From positions 625,862 to 689,861 of the forward strand of contig JAQCZH010000002.1 in assembly GCA_027682585.1 (NCBI GenBank): a DNA stretch of 64,000 nucleotides. The letters are read 5' to 3'. Below are positions 8,958 to 16,628 of this stretch, piece after piece. The notes beneath the pieces were generated by a model, which searched no databases, had not been told where the DNA came from, and saw only the letters and a program-made list of their open reading frames with translations. Every line of letters begins with the position of its first letter. Within the stretch, counting starts at the first letter, position 1. Position numbers and translations under genes: made by a program. The stretch comes from Lachnospiraceae bacterium AF51-6-b8A. GTDB taxonomy: Bacteria; Bacillota; Clostridia; Lachnospirales; Lachnospiraceae.

Positions 8958-10510
8958 ATTCTTTCCTCTTTGCTTTCAGACAAACTTCCCGCCGTCTCAT
9001 TGAGTTTAACAGCCAGCTTTCCAATCGTCTGATTCAGAACTTCGAAGCAAAGACCATACTGCTGCAGGTTTCCTCCATAGGGATTGAGAATATCCAGTTC
9101 ATCTCCCACATAGTAGGAGAGAACATAAGTATTGTTCTCGTCAGCACCAGCAAAACGCTGGATAATATCTGCTCTCTGCGCGGCGTCCATGGTGAAGACC
9201 AGCGTCGTATCACTGATCTCCTCATTCTTAAGAACCCGGGACTCATAATCCGCCAATTCCATCCCCTTGCCCTGCAGGACTGCCTGGACCTTCTGGTTGA
9301 TCGGCTCCGGGAAAAGAACCAGCCTCCCGCGGGCAAGAATTTCAACCGGCCGAATCAGTCTCTGCCTGCGCATCAGTTCTGCCGCCATGGGCGCACGGCA
9401 CACTCCGCGGCCGGAGACAAAGATCACTCTCGTCACTCTCCTCCCCGCCCGAATCACCTGGTGCGCCGCCGCCTTAATCAGGCGGTTCATAATGGCCGTT
9501 CCCATACGGGGTGTATCAAAGGCTTCCGAGTAGATCCGTTCTATGCCGTCATCATCAAAACGCCGAAGAATTCCAAAGAGATGACGAGCAATCGCCTTAT
9601 CATCACTGCGAGCTCCGATCTCCGCAATATCCCCTTGCAGATAGCGGCTTTTTGTCTCGCTGCTTGCGATAATGCCAACCCTTCTTCCCTCCTCAATCGC
9701 CTTCGCACTCAGGCGATTGATGGTTTCAACCACATCACCCTCTGATCCCTCTACTATTTTCAAATCACCTCTGGGCGCGTAGTGCTTATAACGCATTCCT
9801 GGCGCCTTGGGCCTTAGTCTGGTGTTCTCTTCCATCAATCCGGGATCCATTCGCACACGATCCTGTCCCAGAACATCCTCCAGCATCCGCAGATTGATAT
9901 AGCCGGGACGAAGTACGGTCGGAATTCCATCGGACAGATCCACAATCGTAGATTCCAGACCGATTTCTACCGGGCCTCCGTCAATAATCGCATCTATCTT
10001 CCCGGCCAGATCATCAGACACGTGTTCCGCCCGTGTCGGCGAAGGCCGGCCCGAGGTATTCGCGCTTGGCGCCGCAATCATGCAGCCGCTTGTAAGAATC
10101 AGCTGACGGGCCACCGGATGAGAAGGCATGCGCACTGCCACGGTATCCAGTCCGCCTGTAGTCTCCATGGGAATCCGGTCATTCTTCCTGACAATCATCG
10201 TCATGGGGCCCGGCCAAAAAGCATCCGCCAGAATCTTCGCCTCCGGGACAAGTTCCTGCGCAATCGCCTCCATCTGAGAGAAATCCGCGATGTGAATGAT
10301 CAGAGGGTTATCCGAGGGCCTCCCCTTGGCCGCATAAATCTTCCTGGAAGAAGCGGCATTCTCCGCATCTCCTCCCAGGCCATATACCGTCTCCGTGGGA
10401 AATGCTACCAGGCCCCCCTCGCGCAGAATCTTTCCCGGCTCTTTTAGTATTTCCTTCAAATCATCTCCAGGCATAACCCGAAATTGTTTTGTCTCCAATG
10501 GAGTCCTCAC
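8954..10510 (-). CDS. Sua5/YwlC threonylcarbamoyl-AMP synthase fused to a degenerate low-molecular-weight phosphatase domain
   Basis: Residues about 15-345 are a full YwlC/Sua5 protein (YrdC domain with FPTETVYGLGGDA, KGRPSDNPL and SANTSGRPSPT, then the Sua5 domain), which makes threonylcarbamoyl-AMP for tRNA t6A37. Residues about 360-505 are a low-molecular-weight protein phosphatase fold like YwlE, the usual neighbour of ywlC. In the P-loop the catalytic Cys of C-X5-R is Ser366 (VIFVSGRGVCRAPMA, codon TCC at 9415-9413, Arg372 kept). The general-acid Asp of the DPY/F motif is Asn476 (LNPYGG, codon AAT). By family knowledge this domain should be inactive as a phosphatase but could bind phosphoprotein or regulate Sua5. 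The start is a GTG preceded by AGGAAGA; it heads an operon with dCMP deaminase. Confidence 0.9.
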   Translation of the reverse strand: MRTPLETKQFRVMPGDDLKEILKEPGKILREGGLVAFPTETVYGLGGDAENAASSRKIYAAKGRPSDNPLIIHIADFSQMEAIAQELVPEAKILADAFWPGPMTMIVRKNDRIPMETTGGLDTVAVRMPSHPVARQLILTSGCMIAAPSANTSGRPSPTRAEHVSDDLAGKIDAIIDGGPVEIGLESTIVDLSDGIPTVLRPGYINLRMLEDVLGQDRVRMDPGLMEENTRLRPKAPGMRYKHYAPRGDLKIVEGSEGDVVETINRLSAKAIEEGRRVGIIASSETKSRYLQGDIAEIGARSDDKAIARHLFGILRRFDDDGIERIYSEAFDTPRMGTAIMNRLIKAAAHQVIRAGRRVTRVIFVSGRGVCRAPMAAELMRRQRLIRPVEILARGRLVLFPEPINQKVQAVLQGKGMELADYESRVLKNEEISDTTLVFTMDAAQRADIIQRFAGADENNTYVLSYYVGDELDILNPYGGNLQQYGLCFEVLNQTIGKLAVKLNETAGSLSESKEERI

Positions 10511-10546
10511 TCTCTTCCTGTCAAGTCACAGTCCCTGCCCGATCTT

Positions 10547-12250
10547 CTATTTCCCCGCACTGATCGTCTGCCAGATGGAGGCTGGCTCCATCCCCAGCTT
10601 CCAGAAAGCGACTCCAGCCAGATCATTGCTCCGATATACTTCCATCTTTCTGGCCATAGAATCGGCGTTCTCCAGCCAGATCTCCACCTTGTTTCCCTCT
10701 GCATCCTTCCAGGAGGCCGTGCTCTGTCCCAACTCCTCATTCCAGCTGGCCACAGCCTTATTCTGTGTCAGAAGAGCATCCTGATCCTTCATGCCGACAG
10801 CCTGGCTGGATACGCTCCCGTCGCTCTTCGTCGTCCAGATTCTGGTGTAAAGGGGCAGAGCCAGTATTACCTGTCGGGCAGGCGTACTCTCCAGGGTAGC
10901 GGCGACCGCCTTTTGAACATAGCCAATGGACGAATTGCTGCCCGCGGTCTTATCCGTAGCCCAATGCTCATCATAGGCCATGATTACATTATAGTCCGCG
11001 TAGTTGGCCTGTTCCGCCCGGTTATAGTGAAGACTGGAGGCGCTGGGCGTGTAATTATCGACAGAAACGACCAGATTATTGGCATGAGCCTTAAGGGACA
11101 ACTCCCGGATAAATTGAATATAGCCATCTGCCGCCTCTGTCGGCAGGGACTCAATGTCTACATTGATGCCATCCAAATTATAGCGGATTGCAGCCGCAAC
11201 CAGATGATTGACCAGATTATCTCTTGCCGACGTCGTATTCAAAACCGCCTTGGTGTCGACCCCATTGGCAGCCAGGTTGCTGACCAGCCCCCAGACAGCA
11301 ATATTCCCACTATGTGCCTTTGACACATAATCAACGCTTCCATAGTCATTGATATTGCCCCCATTGTCCTTGAGGGAGAACCAGGTGGGAGAGATCACAT
11401 TGACACCGTTTGTATTGGCCAAAAGGCCGGATATCCCGGCATTGCCCGCGGTTGAGGTCACCTGGTGCCAGGCCATCTGGATCTTCTGATCCAAAATCCT
11501 GTGGCTGTACTGACGCTCCGGCAAATTCGCCTCGATCTTGGAATCTCTGATCCCGCTGACCTTGCTTTTGCGAACACAGCCAACCACATTATCTGCAGTA
11601 ACCACCTGATACCAGCCATCCAGCTCCTGAACAATCGTAAGCTCATCTCCGCTCTTGCCGTCTTCTAGGATCTGGCTCTTAATTCCCGCCTTGCGGCGAA
11701 TCCCCTCCGCCCCATTCAGGCTGCCGGTCTTCACTGATGTCCCTGCTGTCCAGATCGCCAGCCGATGGGGCTGATCGGAAATGGTGTAGGTCAGATCCGT
11801 AAACTGCTTGACAAAATCCAGCGCCACATATGTCTTATTATTGGCAACAATGACAATCGGGGCGGACCAGCTTCTGGAATTCCTGTCTTCCGTATAGCTG
11901 GTGTCAGAGAGATTGACGCTGATCAGACTCTTATCTGTAGCATAGCGCAGAATGCCTTCTGTCGAATCATAGACCCAACCATCATCAAGATGATCATGAA
12001 GCACACTCCACCGGATATAAGTCGTCCCATTAACCACCCTGGCGGCAGCCGCCTTATCGTCCGCGCTGATCAGATTGCCGTTGGCAATCACTGCGCCATC
12101 CTCTTCCCTGTCAATTCCATAGAAGGTATTTAAGCTCATGTGTTCTCTGCCGGGACGATACCGTATCGTCAGGAAAGCGACCATGCCAATCAGAACAATC
12201 ACAAGCAGTAAAATCAACGCCAGAGGCATTCTCTTCTTTGTCTTCTTCAT
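10547..12250 (-). CDS. membrane-anchored GH18 glycosidase with SH3 and copper-amine-oxidase-N-like domains
   Basis: Exported wall-active enzyme of about 567 residues. Order: basic N-terminus and one transmembrane/signal-anchor helix (ALILLLVIVLIGMVAFL); a copper-amine-oxidase N-like module (about 55-160, NNKTYVALDFVKQF); a bacterial SH3 module (about 180-240, VVQELDGWYQVVTADNVVG); and a GH18 barrel with the catalytic DxxDxDxE-type motif DGINVDIE (E367). GH18 proteins of this layout resemble the YaaH/SleL-like N-acetylglucosaminidases of Firmicutes. I start at the ATG at 12250 (GAGGTG seven bases before), not the upstream in-frame ATG at 12277. It is preceded by a long structured leader and a strong hairpin, so expression is likely controlled by RNA structure. 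Confidence 0.88.
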   Translation of the reverse strand: MKKTKKRMPLALILLLVIVLIGMVAFLTIRYRPGREHMSLNTFYGIDREEDGAVIANGNLISADDKAAAARVVNGTTYIRWSVLHDHLDDGWVYDSTEGILRYATDKSLISVNLSDTSYTEDRNSRSWSAPIVIVANNKTYVALDFVKQFTDLTYTISDQPHRLAIWTAGTSVKTGSLNGAEGIRRKAGIKSQILEDGKSGDELTIVQELDGWYQVVTADNVVGCVRKSKVSGIRDSKIEANLPERQYSHRILDQKIQMAWHQVTSTAGNAGISGLLANTNGVNVISPTWFSLKDNGGNINDYGSVDYVSKAHSGNIAVWGLVSNLAANGVDTKAVLNTTSARDNLVNHLVAAAIRYNLDGINVDIESLPTEAADGYIQFIRELSLKAHANNLVVSVDNYTPSASSLHYNRAEQANYADYNVIMAYDEHWATDKTAGSNSSIGYVQKAVAATLESTPARQVILALPLYTRIWTTKSDGSVSSQAVGMKDQDALLTQNKAVASWNEELGQSTASWKDAEGNKVEIWLENADSMARKMEVYRSNDLAGVAFWKLGMEPASIWQTISAGK

Positions 12251-12306
12251 CTCACACCTCAGAGTGGGAACACACATAATAAATCAAAATGAATTATACC
12301 ATAAGA

Positions 12307-12337
12307 GAGATACCCCGTAGATCATCCGGGGTATCTC
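12307..12337 (-). terminator. hairpin in the 5' leader of the GH18 gene, possible attenuator
   Basis: GAGATACCCC (12307-12316) pairs perfectly with GGGGTATCTC (12328-12337) around an 11-base loop. Read toward the GH18 gene it is followed by a T-containing stretch (CTTATGGTATAATTC) about 55 bp before the start codon. This is where the expression platform of a riboswitch would lie. Confidence 0.55.
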
Positions 12338-12364
12338 TTAGAATGCCTTTCGTGACAGATATGT

Positions 12365-12660
12365 ATTCTTTCGCGCCGATCGGTTCTCCGCAGCCGTCGG
12401 CTTCCTGACGCAGGTGTCGAGAGATGATGCATCGAGCACCTGTACTATTTACAGTTACCTTATCATTCCCTTTTCTTCTCTCGATAAGCTCCTCTCTCCG
12501 AACTGCCTTCGGTGCCTTGGCGCCCCATCTGTCCGCCCCCTGGTCTCCCTTAACCACGGATTCTCACCTGTCTTTCCATTTTGTTCGCCGCATGGATGTC
12601 TGTGAGAGCGGTTTCCCCTGCCCCTATCTCCCTGTGGTATATGTGTAAAATTGGATGCAG
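12365..12660 (-). ncRNA. structured 5' leader of the GH18 gene, candidate c-di-AMP (ydaO-type) riboswitch
   Basis: Non-coding leader on the minus strand with several compact paired elements: TCTCAC/GTGAGA, CCGAA-loop-TTCGG, CAGGTG...CACCTG enclosing TCGA/TCGA, and AGCCG-A-CGGCT. It also has purine-rich single-stranded blocks (GGGGAAACCGCT, GAATCC followed by a small hairpin and AGGGGGC, GCCGACGGCTGCGGAG) that recall the order of conserved blocks in ydaO riboswitches. That class commonly precedes SH3-containing wall hydrolases in Firmicutes. The match is partial and made by eye, so the class assignment is tentative. That the region is a structured leader is more secure. Confidence 0.4.
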
Positions 12661-12984
12661 AGACATCAGATGCGTGAGAAAAAGGTCGAAACAGTCTTTA
12701 CTGACTGCCCTTGTCTTCTCTGTAAGAGAGCAGCCATCATTAACTTTTATCTTGCTGATTATTCGGGAAATGCCAGAAATAGCAATATGTTCTGCCGTCG
12801 GCTGAGGAATCTCTTTTCCCTATCCCCGAAGGGGAAAAATATGCCCTTCTTCTCAACTGGGCTTCTTTCTACCCTAATAGATAGCATCCCCTCGCTTATA
12901 TGGCAAGTGTCTGAGAGGTACACCCGCCAATCATGACGAAATTCTGTTTTTTCCTGCTAAGCGTTTGACGGGAATCCTGCATTA
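12661..12984. other. intergenic region between divergent GH18 and mecA genes
   Basis: This should contain the promoter of the GH18 transcript. Small frames here have no convincing ribosome binding sites. The block GCCGTCGGCT (about 12794-12803) repeats a block of the leader at 12393-12402, with no interpretation offered. Confidence 0.4.
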
Positions 12985-13013
12985 TTGCGAATTTCCTAAA
13001 ATCTTACTATAAT
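12985..13013 (+). promoter_or_regulatory. sigma-A-type promoter of mecA
   Basis: TTGCGA (12985-12990) and TATAAT (13008-13013) are separated by 17 bp. The start codon follows 30 bp after the -10 box, with AGGAGG at 13034-13039. Confidence 0.75.
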
Positions 13014-13043
13014 AAATCGCACGCAATATCTACAGGAGGTTTC

Positions 13044-13721
13044 ATGAAGATTGAGAAACTCAGTGACCGACAGGTTCGTTTCCATATTACCCGCTCCGAC
13101 CTGGAGCACAGAGGGATCAAGCTGGCTGAATTCGCCTATGGAAGTGATCGGGCCAAGGCTCTTTTTCGCGAACTCCTGCTCTGGGCTGAATACAAATTCA
13201 ACTTTGCTGCCCATGACATCCCGATTATGATCGAGGCCGTTCCTGTCAACGCGGATGAAATCATTCTCATCGTCACCAAACTGAATCCGCAGGAGCTCGA
13301 GGCATATCAACAGAATAACAGGGATAAAAGTGCTATCTCCTCCGATCACAATCCCAGACAGGATCCAGGCTTGCAGAATCCCATTCGGCATTTGATTCCT
13401 CCCCGCGTCCCAGCAGAGAAAACAGCCCTCTTCGCCGTTGATCGCCTGGAAGACCTCCTGTCTCTGGCCCAAAAGATCCCCCATCCGGATCGGGTTACTT
13501 CATCTCTCTACCGCGACCCCAAAAGCCAGGTCTATTATCTCCTGCTCAGTTCCCGTTCTGACAATCAGGAGGCGTTTGCTCTCATTCAGGCAATGACAAG
13601 CGAATACGGCAATCTGCTCAATGTTCCCAAATTCGGGGAGGTATATATCGCTGAGCGCTTTGAGTGCATTTTAGCGGAAGACGCCTTGACAAAGCTGCAG
13701 TCGCTCCACTCTATCAACTGA
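13044..13721 (+). CDS. mecA: adaptor protein MecA
   Basis: Adaptor that delivers substrates to the ClpC unfoldase for degradation by ClpCP. The N-terminal MKIEKLSDRQVRFHITRSDL substrate-binding segment is characteristic, with the R-x-A-x-x-LFRELL helix next. The C-terminal half (from about residue 125) is the ClpC-binding domain, with LEDLLSLAQ and DNQEAFALIQAMTSEYG. At 225 residues it is normal for the family. It has its own promoter and AGGAGG site and stands alone between a divergent GH18 gene and a convergent ferredoxin gene. Confidence 0.93.
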   Translation: MKIEKLSDRQVRFHITRSDLEHRGIKLAEFAYGSDRAKALFRELLLWAEYKFNFAAHDIPIMIEAVPVNADEIILIVTKLNPQELEAYQQNNRDKSAISSDHNPRQDPGLQNPIRHLIPPRVPAEKTALFAVDRLEDLLSLAQKIPHPDRVTSSLYRDPKSQVYYLLLSSRSDNQEAFALIQAMTSEYGNLLNVPKFGEVYIAERFECILAEDALTKLQSLHSIN

Positions 13722-13811
13722 AACAATCTGTGAGGGATAACATAGACCAGGCAAAACAGACCCGTGCTCCGGCAATTGAGCGCCCTTTCCATGAATTTAC
13801 GGCAATCAAAA

Positions 13812-13839
13812 AAACCGCCTCCCTGATGAGAGACGGTTT
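13812..13839. terminator. terminator between mecA and the ferredoxin gene
   Basis: AAACCGCCTC (13812-13821) pairs with GAGACGGTTT (13830-13839) with one mismatch. On the minus strand the stem is followed by eight T (complement of the A run just before 13812), so it ends the ferredoxin transcript. On the plus strand the T run is shorter, but it may also stop mecA readthrough. Confidence 0.85.
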
Positions 13840-13860
13840 CTTGCGTCACCTGAATTAAAT

Positions 13861-14031
13861 TTAGGCCTCGGCGGGAGCGCCTACAGGGCAAACTGCTGCG
13901 CAGGAACCGCAAGAGATGCAGGTATCCTCATCTACAACGTACTTGGAATCACCGGCGCTGATTGCGGATACAGGGCACTCAGGCTCGCAGGATCCACAGC
14001 TGATGCAATCGTCAGAAATAACGTATGCCAT
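13861..14031 (-). CDS. 2[4Fe-4S] ferredoxin
   Basis: Small clostridial-type electron carrier of 56 residues. Two CxxCxxCxxxCP motifs (CISCGSCEPECP and CISCGSCAAVCP) bind two [4Fe-4S] clusters. The ATG at 14031 follows AGGAGG by seven bases; the longer frame to 14196 runs through the promoter and is not used. It is expressed alone from the strong promoter at 14086-14114 and ends at the terminator next to mecA. It probably serves pyruvate:ferredoxin oxidoreductase or hydrogenase elsewhere in the genome. Confidence 0.95.
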   Translation of the reverse strand: MAYVISDDCISCGSCEPECPVSAISAGDSKYVVDEDTCISCGSCAAVCPVGAPAEA

Positions 14032-14085
14032 TTGAAAACCTCCTGTAAAATATCTTTTTAAATCTACCATCCTGTTGGTATGCTC

Positions 14086-14114
14086 ATTATATGGTTGAAA
14101 AATGTCCTTGACAA
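14086..14114 (-). promoter_or_regulatory. promoter of the ferredoxin gene
   Basis: On the minus strand TTGTCA (14114-14109) and TATAAT (14091-14086) are separated by exactly 17 bp, about 55 bp before the ferredoxin start codon. Confidence 0.8.
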
Positions 14115-14122
14115 GTACTAAT

Positions 14123-14134
14123 TTGTGTACACAA
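14123..14134. promoter_or_regulatory. 12-bp perfect palindrome upstream of the ferredoxin promoter
   Basis: TTGTGTACACAA is a perfect palindrome lying eight bases upstream of the ferredoxin -35 box, in the intergenic region shared with the divergent DUF1858 gene. Related half sites (GTTGT...ACAAC near 14209-14225, and ACAACGTA...TACGTTGT spanning about 14220-14267) follow. The position suits an activator or redox-sensing repressor. Confidence 0.45.
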
Positions 14135-14348
14135 TTGTTAGCCAGACCTAGCAAAATAACCTGTGTATTCCAGCCTTCTTTCGTGTGCTCAATCATTTTT
14201 TAGCCCTACTTGTTGTGTTTACAACGTATTTGCGGGTAAAATCATGTAAGATATCTTCATACGTTGTCCTTACAGGGGGCAGGTGTTAAGATCTAGAACA
14301 GTTTGGCTGTACTTTGCACCCCGTACAGCATTTCCAGGAGGTAGAACA

Positions 14349-14591
14349 ATGGCAGAAAACAGTGCACCTGTAGTAAACAAAGATACCATGATCGGAGAAC
14401 TCATGCAGATTGACCCCGAGCTGGCCCCTATTCTGATGAGTATCGGCATGCATTGCCTGGGCTGCCCCTCTTCTCAGATGGAGACCATTGCGGAGGCTGC
14501 CATGGTTCATGGCTATGACGCTGACGATCTGGTGGATGAAATCAATTCCTATCTGTCCGCCAAGGCCGCTTCTAAGCCTGCGCAGAAATAG
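14349..14591 (+). CDS. DUF1858 domain protein (redox-disulfide type)
   Basis: An 80-residue cytoplasmic protein with the DUF1858 domain, often annotated as a hybrid-cluster-protein-associated redox disulfide domain. It carries the CxxC pair in MHCLGCPSS, the IGELMQIDPELAPILMSIGM core and the ETIAEAAMVHGYDADDLVDEIN helix. The ATG at 14349 has AGGAGG eight bases upstream. It is divergent from the ferredoxin gene, sharing a roughly 317-bp regulatory gap with palindromes. The function of the family is not established; a thiol-redox role is inferred from the CxxC. Confidence 0.88.
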   Translation: MAENSAPVVNKDTMIGELMQIDPELAPILMSIGMHCLGCPSSQMETIAEAAMVHGYDADDLVDEINSYLSAKAASKPAQK

Positions 14592-14710
14592 GCTCTGCTG
14601 TTGCCCTGGCTTTGTGTCGTCATGTTCATGCAGTTCTCAGCCTGTACGGGCATAAGATTCGTTCTGCGGCAGCACGAACACGCCTTTTCTCCTATCACCC
14701 TATAAGCCTA

Positions 14711-14768
14711 AAAGAGGGTCCGGCTCCATGTAACTGTCTTCCCAGCTACGCGGAGTCGGATCCTCTTT
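14711..14768. terminator. bidirectional terminator between the DUF1858 gene and dnaB
   Basis: AAAGAGGGTCCGGCTCC (14711-14727) pairs with GGAGTCGGATCCTCTTT (14752-14768) with two mismatches, around a 24-base loop. Stretches of A and T flank both sides. It lies 58 bp past the dnaB stop and 120 bp past the DUF1858 stop. Confidence 0.75.
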
Positions 14769-14825
14769 GCGCATTTTCGCAGGAATTCTCCTGCTCCCTG
14801 TGCTGATTCTGACCGGCACAGCTTG

Positions 14826-16178
14826 TCAGGCAGACGAACCCCTGTCATGTTCCTTATTGGCAAATTTCGTGTACTCAGGCAGCCAGACCAGTTCAACCGT
14901 ACCGATGGGACCATTTCTCTGCTTGGCGATAATGATCTCTGAGATTCCCTTGAGTTCTGTATCGTGATTATAGTAATCATCGCGATAAATAAACATAACG
15001 ACGTCCGCATCCTGCTCAATCGCTCCGGACTCCCGCAGATCCGACAGCATGGGACGGTGGTCCGGTCTCTGCTCCACAGCTCGTGACAGCTGGGAAAGAG
15101 CAACAACCGGAACATTTAACTCACGGGCCACCGCCTTGAGCGAGCGGGATATCTCGGAAATCTCCTGCTGCCTGGACTCGGACCGGCCGCCCGAAGAGCC
15201 GTTCATCAGCTGCAGGTAATCAATAATGATGACATCCAGCCCCTTCTCCAGCTTGAACTTGCGGCACTTGGACCGAAGTTCAGAGACTGTGATTCCAGGC
15301 GTATCATCAATAATCATCTTCGAGTTGCCAACGACACCGGCGCCCTCGATCAGCTGCTCCCACTCGAAATCCTGCAGGTTCCCGGTGCGCAGTTTCTGAG
15401 CATCTACTCTGGCTTCCAGGGAGAAGAGGCGGTTGACCAGCTGCTCCTTACTCATCTCCAGGGAGAAAATCGCCGCTGCCTTACCCTCATGAAAGCAGAT
15501 GTGCTGAGCCATATTCAGGACAAATGCCGTTTTCCCCATAGAGGGACGAGCCGCGATCAGGATCAGATCTGAGGGCTGCAGACCGGCCGTCTTATAATCC
15601 AGATCATAGAAACCGGTCGGAATTCCCGTGACCGTCCCCTTCTGCCTGGCTGCTGCCTCAATCTTATCCAGAGCATGCAGAACAACCTGGTCAATGGGAA
15701 CATAATCTCCGCCTCCCCGGTTCTGCACCAGCTGAAAGATCTCTCTCTCTGTGCGATCCATAATAACCGCCGCTTCTTCTTTTCCTTCGTAACAGGCATT
15801 CTCAATCTCCTGATTCACCCGGATAATATTGCGCAGCATGGCCTTCTCTTTGACAATCTTAGCGTAAGAAGCCACATTGACAGAGACCGGAACGGCCGCC
15901 ACCAGATCTGCCACATAATCAAGGCTTGCCACTTCCGGAGGCACTTCCTTCTGTCTGAGTTTGTTCTGCAGGGTGACGATATCAACCGGCTGTCCCGCAT
16001 TATAGAGCTCTGCAATACACGCAAAGAGAACCCCATACTGCTCGTGATAGAAATCCTCTTTGGTCAGAATCCCCACAGCGGAGACGATGGCCTCTCTGTC
16101 CATAATCATAGAACCAACAACAGACTGCTCCGCCTCTAAAGAGTTGGGCATGATCCGTTTCATCAGTGTCTCATCCAT
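14826..16178 (-). CDS. dnaB: replicative DNA helicase DnaB
   Basis: Hexameric 5'-3' helicase of the replication fork (DnaC in Bacillus nomenclature). An N-terminal helical collar (PNSLEAEQSVVGSMI) is followed by the RecA-like ATPase with Walker A ARPSMGKTAFVLNMA, Walker B VIIIDYLQLM and the SRQQEISEISRSLKAVARELNVPVVALSQLSR segment. Length 450 is normal. It is the last gene of gdpP-rplI-dnaB, starting three bases after rplI. Confidence 0.97.
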   Translation of the reverse strand: MDETLMKRIMPNSLEAEQSVVGSMIMDREAIVSAVGILTKEDFYHEQYGVLFACIAELYNAGQPVDIVTLQNKLRQKEVPPEVASLDYVADLVAAVPVSVNVASYAKIVKEKAMLRNIIRVNQEIENACYEGKEEAAVIMDRTEREIFQLVQNRGGGDYVPIDQVVLHALDKIEAAARQKGTVTGIPTGFYDLDYKTAGLQPSDLILIAARPSMGKTAFVLNMAQHICFHEGKAAAIFSLEMSKEQLVNRLFSLEARVDAQKLRTGNLQDFEWEQLIEGAGVVGNSKMIIDDTPGITVSELRSKCRKFKLEKGLDVIIIDYLQLMNGSSGGRSESRQQEISEISRSLKAVARELNVPVVALSQLSRAVEQRPDHRPMLSDLRESGAIEQDADVVMFIYRDDYYNHDTELKGISEIIIAKQRNGPIGTVELVWLPEYTKFANKEHDRGSSA

Positions 16179-16181
16179 AGC

Positions 16182-16628
16182 TTATGCTTCTCCGACATGC
16201 ACGCGAAGAATCGCCGTCACCTGGGGATGCAGCTTAACCTTAATCTCATGCATACCAAGAGAGCGAATGGGTTCTTCAAGGATAATTTTCTTCTTGTCCA
16301 GAACCTGATCATACTGTTTCTTAACCTCGTCGGCGATCTCCTTTGAGGAGACGGAACCAAAGACCTTGCCGTTTTCACCGGTCTTAATCGCAGTCTCTAC
16401 CTTCCAGCCCTTCATGGCCTCTGCCATCTCCTGCGCTGCGGCAAGGTGCTCCGCTGCCAGTCTGGCATCATTCTTCGCGCGGAGCTTCAGATCATTTAAA
16501 TTCTTAGGGGTGGCTTCCAGCCCCCATTTCTTGGCGATGAGAACATTCCTGGCGTATCCGTCACTGACATTGATAACATCGCCCTTCTTCCCATGGCCTG
16601 CCACATCCTGCAATAATACGACCTTCAT
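16182..16628 (-). CDS. rplI: 50S ribosomal protein L9
   Basis: Large-subunit protein of 148 residues. The N-terminal domain MKVVLLQDVAGHGKKGDVIN with YARNVLI binds 23S rRNA. A long connecting helix (KNDARLAAEHLAAAQEMAEAM) leads to the C-terminal domain. Its ATG overlaps the gdpP stop by one base (TAATG) and dnaB follows almost directly, so all three are translated from one message. Confidence 0.97.
   Translation of the reverse strand: MKVVLLQDVAGHGKKGDVINVSDGYARNVLIAKKWGLEATPKNLNDLKLRAKNDARLAAEHLAAAQEMAEAMKGWKVETAIKTGENGKVFGSVSSKEIADEVKKQYDQVLDKKKIILEEPIRSLGMHEIKVKLHPQVTAILRVHVGEA

Noticed and set aside
12365..12660. Cobalamin or T-box leader before the GH18 gene
   Set aside because: The GGGGAAACC and GGTGxGAATCC blocks recall B12 elements, but the required core and the T-box sequence are absent, and the gene is not a B12 or aminoacyl-tRNA gene.
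12424..12936. Several 60-93-codon frames in the GH18-mecA gap
   Set aside because: None has a ribosome site or protein-like composition, and they overlap the structured leader.
14032..14196. N-terminal extension of the ferredoxin to 111 residues
   Set aside because: It would pass through a well-formed promoter; the 56-residue form has an exact ribosome site and family length.
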